A DNA stretch of 17,957 nt. Source: Pleurotus ostreatus/Saccharomyces cerevisiae fusant (lineage: Eukaryota; Opisthokonta). Location of the stretch: assembly GCA_024196135.1 (NCBI GenBank), contig JAMQCK010000674.1:1-17957 (forward strand), read 5' to 3'. The position numbers were made by a program, and so were the translations under genes. Positions 8,774-16,207 of the stretch are shown one piece after another; position 1 is the stretch's first letter, and every line of letters starts with the position of its first letter. Below the pieces are notes generated by a model. The model made no database searches. It saw only the letters and a program-made list of their open reading frames with translations, and was not told the origin of the DNA.

Positions 8774-10239
8774 ATGACCTCGCCGTATACTCCTTCCCCG
8801 CTCGTCACTGCGCCGTACAGCGCCGTCCAGGACACATCCGACGTCGAGACTCTCTCCCCGATGAGCCAGCACCGCCCCGAAGCCTCGGACTCGCCGAGGA
8901 GCGGGAATCACACCCCAATCTACATGACGCATGCCGCCACGCCCTCGACGTCCACATTCAACAACATCACAGTCCCCACGCCGACGGCGTCCCCGGTCGC
9001 GGGCCAGCGGCCATCGTTGACCTCGAAGAAGTCGCGATCCTCGCGCGTGAGTGAGCGGGAGCGCGAGAGGGATCGGGATCGGGAGGGTGTGAGGCGCGCG
9101 CCCTCGGTCGCCTCGAACATGGTGCAGCGCACGCAGACCTCGCAGCAGAGGATGCCCCTGCACAAGTTCCGCGCGACCCCCCGCTTTCCAAACGACAAGG
9201 ACGTCGCCCCTGCGGCGGCGACGCTCATGTACTGGAGTCGGGCACCAGTCTACGGCACGCTCCCCATGCGCACGATGCGCGCGCACACGGTCACCCTCAT
9301 CGACTCCGTGGCCTGGCTTTTCGGCGGGTGCGACGACAAGGAGTCTGCAAAGGATATCTACCTCTTTGACACCGGTGCGTAGCGCGCCTGTAGTCCCCGA
9401 TCGCCGCTCACACCTTTCCAGACACGATGCAGTGGACGCACCCCGAGATGAGCGGCGAGATCCCCCCTCCCCTGCGTGCGCACACGGCCACGCTCGTCGA
9501 CCGCAAACTCGTGATCTTTGGCGGCGGCCAGGGCGCGCACTACTTCGACGACGTCTACGTGCTCGACACGACCATGCGCCGCTGGACAAAGCCAAACCCC
9601 GCGCGCCCGGACATGCCCAAGCCCGCACCCCGCCGTGCACACACCGCTGTCTACTATCGTGGCAAGACGTGGATCTTCGGCGGCGGGAACGGCATGACCG
9701 CGCTCAACGACGTATGGACGCTCGAGATCACACCCGCGAACGAGTACATCTGGGAGCCGGTGAAGATCAGCGGGCCCAAGCCGTCGTGCCGCGGCTATCA
9801 CACCGCGAACCTCATCGGGAGCATCATGGTCGTCGTCGGCGGTAGCGACGGCAAGGAGTGCTTTTCGGACATGTGGTACCTGAACCTCGAGACCCTCGAG
9901 TGGCGCACAAACAAGCTCGCGGAGCCGCACCGCCGTTTGTCGCACAGCGCGACGCGCGTCGGCTCGTATCTCTTCATCTTCGGTGGGCACGATGGCACGG
10001 AGTACCTCAACGACATGCTCTGCCTGAACCTCGTCGGGTTGCAGTACGAGTCACGGCAGATTATTGGTAAACCGCCAAGCCCGCGCGGCTACCACGGCGC
10101 GATACTTGCGGACAGCCGCATCTTCGTGTTCGGCGGCTACAACGGCGGTGGGGCGTACGACGACGTATACGTGCTGGACCTCGCGGCGGGCGCCTACCTC
10201 CCGCAGGTGACGAGCTTCGTGGTTGGCCCGACGGAGTAA
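8774..10239 (+). CDS. kelch-repeat beta-propeller protein (472 aa), one intron
   Basis: Inferred exons 8774-9374 and 9422-10239, with a 47-nt GT-AG intron (9375-9421); splicing joins F-D-T to D-T-M-Q-W and keeps frame. Six kelch repeats follow from about residue 165 to 465. Each begins with R-A-H-T or a variant (R-G-Y-H, L-S-H-S), has a hydrophobic strand ending in F-G-G or V-G-G, and most end in D-x-(Y/W)-x-L-(D/E/N) followed by W or an aromatic. By family knowledge they fold into a six-bladed propeller used for protein binding. Residues 1-165 are Ser/Thr/Pro-rich and probably disordered, with an R-E/R-D dipeptide run at 93-105. There is no signal peptide or membrane segment, so it is likely cytoplasmic. 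Automated pipelines often name such proteins galactose oxidase, but the secreted, copper-site features of that enzyme are absent. A polarity or trafficking adaptor is possible; I cannot assign an orthologue. Confidence 0.92.
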
Positions 10240-10684
10240 TGCAGGCGCACACAGGGTGGTGGATGTGTGCGCCCGAGACAGGCGCACCGCTCATTTCAGC
10301 AGATATACGAGCACTTATTATGGCGGGGCGCCTGGTAGCGCTGCTCGCCCACCTCTAATCTATCGGACGACCGGGCGGAAGCAGTGGGAAGAGGCAACGA
10401 CGGCTTCGTTGCCCTCATCGCGAACCGGATGCAGAGTTATTGACCTCGATGCGGATGTTAGGCCTCGGGCGCGAGGCCGGAGGTTAGCCAAGGCCACAGT
10501 TGATCTGGCTAGTCGCCCCGCGGCGGTGCGAGCGCTGCGTTGGAGGGGTATGTACTGATATTCTTATTCGTCCGTACATCTACTGTATTCTTACTACTCG
10601 AGCTCCTTGTGCAAGATGTATATGTGGAATTCAACGTCAGTCTCTCGCTTGTTCATAGACTCCGACATTTCACGGTGCTATCTG
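10240..10684. other. convergent intergenic region, no gene
   Basis: This 445 bp region lies between the stop of the kelch gene and the stop of the minus-strand F-box gene. It should contain both 3' ends. The first half is GC-rich and the second AT-richer. I see no RNA gene, repeat or supported frame. Confidence 0.6.
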
Positions 10685-12880
10685 CTAACAGTACAGTTCA
10701 GCTGTTGGCCACCCGACTATCAAGTCTATGTCACTACGGACTCGCAGGCTGCGCAGGTCCTCGATTAGCTCCACGAGCGAGGACTGACTGCCTGCCTTCT
10801 CGGCGTCGACTGGCACCTCCTCTTCATTCGATACCTCCTCTTCTTCTCCCGATATCTCCTCTCCGCCCGACCCTTCTTCTCCGTCCGATCCCTCGTGTCC
10901 GTCCGATTCCTCCTGATCGTTCGATCCCTCCTCGTCGTTTGAATCCTCCTCTCCATCTATCACTCGGTCATCCGATGCCTCTTCGTCGTCCGCCACCTGC
11001 TCTTCGCCCCCCGCATCCTCGTCGCCTATCATCGCATCCTCGTTCGCTATATCCTCATCGTCGGTAACGTTCTCGTCTCCGTCCACACCATCGCACTCCG
11101 CTTTGAGCTCCTCCAGATCCTCCTTCACGACTGCGCGCACAGTCGCAATCTGCCAGTCCGTCCACCCCACAGGCCACCGTTCGCCGACCAGGTGAAGGAC
11201 GTTGCGGAGGGGGATAGTATATTGCGGATGATAAAGATCCCTTTCGTAGTTGTCGAGAACAAGGTGGGTGAGCTTCGGGACGAGGTCGAGGGAGCCAGCC
11301 GCTGACCGGCGCGCTAGCCGCTCCAGCAGGTCGCCCTCGCAGGCTACCATATTCAGATCGAGGTGCAGCGCGCACAGCTCGGGCAGGATCTTAAGAACGC
11401 GGACGAGGTCGCGCAGGTCCATGTTGGGCACGTCGAACGTGAGGGCATGCACCTCGCAGCCGGAGCGTTGGATAAGACCTCGCAGGGCAGGCAACAGAAA
11501 CTTGTCATATGTCATCTCCGCGGCGACTTCCTCATCCTCCGCAACCGTGTTCCTGTTGTCCGCCGTGGCACCCTTGCAGTCCGCGGCGACGCTGTGGTCC
11601 TCATCGTCGCTGTCGCTGTCGCTAGCGTAGTCGGACCAGAAGCTGTTCGTTTTGAAGGCGAAGGCTTTGAGCGACGGGAGGACGAGGCCCGCGAGGAAGT
11701 TGCCGGTGCCGGTCTGCGCATTTGCAGGGTACGTACACAGGATGTTATCAACCAAGTCACTGAAAAGGGAAAGTTCGGTCAGGTGAGGAAGCGTGAGTGG
11801 GCCAGGTCGGTCCTCCTGGCCACGCGCTTGCTCGTCCTTGCCTCTCGACTGCACGCTTCCGTCCCTCGACCGATTCACTCCTCCCTCAGGGTGCTCGGAA
11901 CCCTCTTCCTCAATCTCGGTGTCGAGCAGCCTGCAACTGAAGACCTCGAGGAGGGGCAGCTTGGCGAGGAACTCTAGCCAGTCAGCCGCGCGAAGTTGGA
12001 CATAAGACAGGCGCAAGCACGTCAGCGTCGCGTAGTCCAGGCCAGCTTTCTTCAGAGAGAGGGGAGTCCAGAGCCCATCGAAGTCGAATCTGTCCATTGA
12101 GAATGATTGCAGCCTGGGTGCGTGGCGGAGGATCTCTGAATTGTCGTCTGCGCTTGCATTGTCTTCGCCCGCGCCGGCTTCGCCCGCGTTGCTCTCGCGC
12201 GAACCGTCCTTGCCACCCGTGTCCCCTTTGTACTCGTCGGCCTCCACCGCTTGCTTTAGACGCCTGAAGAGGTGATACGTGCCCCCGAAGGAGGCCATCC
12301 CTTGATCCTCACCGAGATCGACATGCACCGTCTCCAGGGCGGGGGTCTCGACCCCGGGGAACAAAGGGAACACGTCGTATCCGTTGGGATCCTCATACTC
12401 ATACATGTCCTGCAACTCGGGGACATACAAGTCGATGCATGCCCACTTCAGGCGCCGGAGATTGTCTCGGAACGGTGCGGCGGCCAGCAGATTGATGCAG
12501 GTGTCCTGCAGGCCTCTGATCGAGAGCGTCAAAGGGCGAGTGCCCGAGCGCGCGAGGTAGGCGGCGTAGTAGGCGCTATCTTGCTTGAATCCGAGGTCAT
12601 CCTCGTCCTCGGCGTCGACAAAGAGGAATGAATACAGGGTCTGACTGCCTTGGGCCACCGCATGCCACCGGCGGCAGACAAGGGCAAGGAGAGTGGGGTA
12701 GTCGAGAACGCCTGCGCGGTTCATGTAGTGGACGAAGTATGCGCCGCTCCCGGGTACGGGTTCGCAGAGGGATGGAGGGACAGATGATACGAAGATCAGC
12801 CCTAAGATCTCGTTGGAGAGTCTGTTGATGAGGCATTGACTTGGTGGGCGAAAACGAGGTATGATGGAGGAATGCGACAT
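10685..12880 (-). CDS. F-box-like protein (731 aa) with long acidic C-terminal region
   Basis: An uninterrupted 731-codon frame, the longest of the five paralogs. The leader is S-S-I-I-P-R-F-R-P-P. The F-box-like segment spans about residues 17-90: LINRLSNEILGLIFVSSVPP, then VCRRWHAVAQGSQTLYSFLFV. Core blocks RSGTRPLTLSI, VFPLFPGVETPALETVHVDL, LRLSYVQLRAADW and E-V-F-S-C-R match the gene at 6668 closely. Extra Asp/Glu/Ser-rich stretches sit between core blocks. WPVGW is at residue 569. About residues 598-695 are almost entirely acidic, in degenerate short repeats built on S-(N/D)-x-E-E-G. The end returns to the family form, with LRSLRVRSDIDL. A substrate-receptor role in an SCF ligase is family inference. 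The acidic block could be a flexible or basic-partner-binding segment, or simply expanding low-complexity DNA. Confidence 0.92.
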   Translation of the reverse strand: MSHSSIIPRFRPPSQCLINRLSNEILGLIFVSSVPPSLCEPVPGSGAYFVHYMNRAGVLDYPTLLALVCRRWHAVAQGSQTLYSFLFVDAEDEDDLGFKQDSAYYAAYLARSGTRPLTLSIRGLQDTCINLLAAAPFRDNLRRLKWACIDLYVPELQDMYEYEDPNGYDVFPLFPGVETPALETVHVDLGEDQGMASFGGTYHLFRRLKQAVEADEYKGDTGGKDGSRESNAGEAGAGEDNASADDNSEILRHAPRLQSFSMDRFDFDGLWTPLSLKKAGLDYATLTCLRLSYVQLRAADWLEFLAKLPLLEVFSCRLLDTEIEEEGSEHPEGGVNRSRDGSVQSRGKDEQARGQEDRPGPLTLPHLTELSLFSDLVDNILCTYPANAQTGTGNFLAGLVLPSLKAFAFKTNSFWSDYASDSDSDDEDHSVAADCKGATADNRNTVAEDEEVAAEMTYDKFLLPALRGLIQRSGCEVHALTFDVPNMDLRDLVRVLKILPELCALHLDLNMVACEGDLLERLARRSAAGSLDLVPKLTHLVLDNYERDLYHPQYTIPLRNVLHLVGERWPVGWTDWQIATVRAVVKEDLEELKAECDGVDGDENVTDDEDIANEDAMIGDEDAGGEEQVADDEEASDDRVIDGEEDSNDEEGSNDQEESDGHEGSDGEEGSGGEEISGEEEEVSNEEEVPVDAEKAGSQSSLVELIEDLRSLRVRSDIDLIVGWPTAELYC

Positions 12881-13757
12881 TGTGAGTCGTAAGGGAGTGT
12901 TGACAGTGACTTATGGCTCTTGCGAGGTTGGACTTCAAGCAGGGGTTTGGCTGAGGAAGGTCAAATTGGGAGAGGAAATGGTGTGGGGACTGAAGTCGGG
13001 GCGCTGATGGGAGTGAAGCTGAACAGAGAAAGAGGATCGATCCGAGCGCCGCTCTTTGATGTCCGTCACATGACTATGACTCTTCCTTTGTGCTCTTTCT
13101 TCATTGCAAGTCCTTTTTCCTCACGAGACTACATTGAGTGTATTGTATGATACGCTGGACTACAGTTTTTAAAGCGAGCAGCGGTTCAGACAGGATTTTT
13201 ACCTTCAAGGATGAGTACAATATCCTCAACGTCCTTCCGCTTTGTGCGGAACACCTCATGCCTATGTGTAATGAGAGCGGTCTTGGTAGAGTCTAAATGC
13301 AGAGCCTGAGCGCACAGCAATGCCAGCAGGCGAGAGGAGATAACAAGGTTCGAACCGTGACCTGTCACGCTTCACGCGAAGATCAGTCATGTGCAAACCA
13401 AGTTCCCATAGGGCAACCTTTGTTCTCCGCGCCCACAGAAAGTCGCCCATAGGATGCCAAAATGACCGAGGACCATGGAAGTAAGCGCCTCAAGCACACA
13501 GCAGCGGACAATGAAGGCGGCTCCAACGATATCAGCCAGCTGGCAGATGTAATACTTGCTGTATGGGACTATGTCCGGCCATCAGGTATCCATCACGGAT
13601 GAAGCAATGAGCAAGAGCCCTCGATGTCTCCCACACGCAAGCGCCCCTTGTTTCCTCCGCTATCCTTCTCCTCCCGCTGGACGTATTGTGCGAGCCTGTC
13701 TCTTCCTCCAAGCCGAGGTGCCCGCTTGGTTAGCGGTCGGCATTCCGCCGTTCCGCC
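12881..13757. other. divergent intergenic region with a structured element
   Basis: This 877 bp region separates the minus-strand F-box start from the plus-strand membrane-protein start, so it should carry two divergent promoters. It contains an imperfect hairpin at 13336-13428 and a 46-codon plus-strand frame (13462-13602); neither is a firm gene. A pyrimidine-rich stretch at about 13640-13720 may mark transcription initiation of the plus-strand gene. Confidence 0.55.
13336..13428 (-). other. imperfect hairpin, weakly tRNA-like
   Basis: On the minus strand the ends GGAGA-ACAA-A-GGTT and AACC-TTGT-TA-TCTCC pair over 13 bp with two small bulges, enclosing short internal hairpins (CCC/GGG, CTTC/GAAG, CGTGA/TCACG). 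GGTTCGAACC lies 11 nt from the 3' end, the spacing of a tRNA T-loop, but the T-stem does not pair and no A-box is seen. This may be a decayed tRNA-derived element, another structured sequence, or chance. Confidence 0.3.
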
Positions 13758-15912
13758 ATGATATCACAGAATTTCACCATCGAAAGCGTCTGCCCGCTCA
13801 TTCTCTATGACCCTCCGAGCGGCTGGAGAGAAGGGGACCCAGCAGATGACCCGGAGACGGGAAAGTGCGTGCTATGACCTCTCAGGATTGGCCGGGAGTT
13901 GACTGCGTTGCTATGCAGGTACTCGGACGGGCACTTCACCCTCACAAACCAGATGGGTTCGTCCGCATCCTTCAGCTTCAATGGCAGTGCTATATACATC
14001 TTCGGGGCCAAAAGGTGTGTGGTCCGTTACGCTCCGACGTACCTTGTACTGACCTTCATGTAGGGACAACCACGGTGAGCCGAACCCGGTGAATTCACGC
14101 CGGACAAGTGATCGAGACGCGGCGCAGGGGTATACGTCGTAGAACTCGACGGCGAAGGCACAACATTCAGCGGACACGACCAAGCCGGCCAATTCCAGGT
14201 CCCCCTCTTCGCGCAGGACTCCCTGGACAACACGCTGCACACCGTGAAGGTCACCAATAGGGAAAGTCTCTACCTCGATATCGACTACGTGCGTCCTGTC
14301 ATTCTGCAGTCGCTGTAGCCTCTAGCTGATACCGCGACCAGATCACCTGGACGGCATCGCTGGAAGGCGACTACTCGCCCTCGCTCACGACGACACAAGA
14401 CGATGATCCCATGTTCTCGTACACTCCCTCCGACGCATGGTCGACCGCTCCCGGAGATATCCCCTCACTTGACAAGTTTAGTGGTGGAACTGCACAGTGC
14501 GCATCTGACCCACCCTTGATCCATTTGCACTGCTCATCCCCCTGCAGTGGCACCCGCTCCGCAGACGCCTCCGTCTCGCTCGAGTTCACCGTACGTCCCA
14601 TCCCCATCACTCGTTCAATTCGTCCCAACAATTCTCACCTTCCACCAGGGTCAAGCAGTGCAGCTCTTCGGGGGCACCGGGTCCGCGCGCGGGCCCTACG
14701 AGGTCCAGCTCGACGGCGGCGACCCGCAGACCTTTAACGCGACGAAGCGTGACGTCACGCCGCAGACGCTCCTCTTCTACGCGGACGGCCTCGCGAACGA
14801 CAAGCATACTTTGACGTTGACGAATAAGCCAGTGTCGGACGGCCAGGGCCTCGTCATTGACTATGTCGTGTCATATAATGTTCGGGGCGGGAAGGATAGT
14901 GATTCGGGCAGTGATGATGATACCAGTGCGGACGACTCGAGTAAGAGCGGATCAGATGCGTCGGGGAATGCTTCGTATGTTGCGCTGCTCGCTGCTCTAT
15001 TGATCGTTGCGCGTGCTCACTGCACCGTATAGATCGTCGAATGCCGGAGCCATCGCGGGCGGCGTAGTCGGCACCCTCGGAGGCCTAGCCGTGATCGCAG
15101 CGCTCGTGTTCTTCTTTTTACGACGACGAAGACGCAAGGTCCTCGCCGAGAAGAGCAAGCTCATCCCCCAAAGCTTCCCCGCACCCGGCTACCCGCCCTC
15201 GACGCCCGGCTACTACGGCTCGCCCGGTCCATACGGGCAGCCCACTCCCTATACGGACGCGAGCCCGCAGCCGTATCCCCCTCCACAACCTTACTCTGGA
15301 CAACCCTACCCCGGCCAACCACCCCTGATGCCGAATCGCGGCGGCTTCCCGCCCAGCGAGGACCAGCGCACGTTCACCTCCTACTACCCACCGACGACGG
15401 CGACGTCGTACGCGTACAACACCTCGAACTCTGATGGATACAACTCGTCGCACTCGGCGGGGCGCAATGGATCCTCGCCCTCGCAGGGGCGCAATGCCTC
15501 TTCGAACGGCAGCGCGGGCCAACCCCATCCTCCACCTCCAGGCGGCACCATTAGCCCCGTCTCGCACGACATGTCCAATCCCTGGTCCCAATCCAGCTCT
15601 GGGCGCTCAGGTGGTGGCGCGACGCAAATCGGCGCCGCGCTGTACGCCATGAACCGGACGGACACGGATAGCGGGTCGCCGACCTCCGCAGTGCCGCCCG
15701 CCGCGCCCTTCTCTGGCCCTGGTCCTGGCGCTGGCTCGAGGAAGGCGATGGGCGTGCCGGTGCCTCCCTCAGCGCAGGAACCACCGCCGACTCACATACC
15801 TATGAATACCCTGCAAGATCAGCGCATACACGTACCCGGGCGGGAGCAGGACTTCGGTCCTCTGCCGCCGGAGTACTCGCAGGTCTTCCAGGGTCATGGG
15901 AATGTGGGTTGA
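13758..15912 (+). CDS. single-pass membrane protein with two related ectodomains and Pro/Tyr/Ser-rich tail
   Basis: Inferred exons: 13758-13864, 13919-14014, 14064-14074, 14128-14288, 14342-14496, 14548-14590, 14649-14974, 15033-15912. Introns are GT-AG and 49-58 nt; the product has 592 residues. Exon 3 has only 11 nt and keeps frame (K-R-D-N-H-G-V-Y). Two related segments, about residues 10-130 and 165-265, share G-x-A-(I/V)-x-x-F-G, a following (E/Q)-L-D-G, H-T-(V/L)-x-(V/L)-T-N and I-D-Y, suggesting tandem beta-sandwich domains. An acidic Ser/Asp linker (274-298), a membrane helix (about 306-329, Gly/Ala/Leu/Phe-rich) and R-R-R-R-R-K (330-335) imply an outside N-terminus and cytoplasmic tail. 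The tail is rich in Pro-Tyr, Gly and Ser-Asn. This architecture is common and mostly uncharacterised in Agaricomycetes; a wall-facing sensor is only inference. Start: no signal peptide is visible, an in-frame stop lies upstream, and a CACAG just inside the frame could be an acceptor for an unseen first exon, so the N-terminus is uncertain. Confidence 0.85.
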
Positions 15913-15976
15913 CGCTCACGCGTGGCCTGAGGTTCCCTAATGGCCTGAGGTTCACGAGGGGCTTGAACTTCACGAC
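15905..15976. repeat. 18-bp tandem repeat, about four units, over the stop codon
   Basis: Units at 15905-15922, 15923-15940, 15941-15958 and 15959-15976 share the pattern TGGCCTGAGGTTCACGAG with substitutions; the middle two are nearly identical and the outer two are degenerate. The first unit includes the TGA (15910-15912) of the membrane-protein gene, and the rest lie in its 3' UTR. Confidence 0.7.
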
Positions 15977-16207
15977 CAGTGTGTAGGTCGGGATTGGTGT
16001 TGTAGGGTTTTGTTTGTATGGGACATACGAGGCTGCCTTGGACTATTTGGGTAGTTGTTGTATCAAGTATTGTACGCCTGCGCCAGCGAGGCATTTCGTA
16101 ATCTATGACTGCGTACAGTTCCAAGTTTTAGTAATCGTTGTGCTGTTGCTGTGGTCACAGAAGGTGTCCTTCCCCGTTCGGAACAATGGCGAACAAAATC
16201 TGCTAAG

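Noticed and set aside
8576..9640. 354-codon minus-strand frame antisense to the kelch gene
   Set aside because: It is Arg/Gly/Ala/His-rich from GC-rich antisense codons plus the triplet repeat. The opposite strand encodes clear kelch repeats with a matching intron.
8774..10239. Galactose oxidase (the enzyme)
   Set aside because: The propeller repeats are kelch type, but there is no signal peptide and no visible copper-ligand arrangement; a binding protein is more likely.
13347..13356. GGTTCGAACC as the T-loop of a functional tRNA gene
   Set aside because: On neither strand do the five T-stem pairs form, and no A-box is found at the right distance; kept only as a structured-element finding.
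15118..15591. 157-codon minus-strand frame in the membrane-protein gene
   Set aside because: Arg/Val/Gly-rich shadow of the Pro/Tyr/Ser-rich tail on the plus strand.
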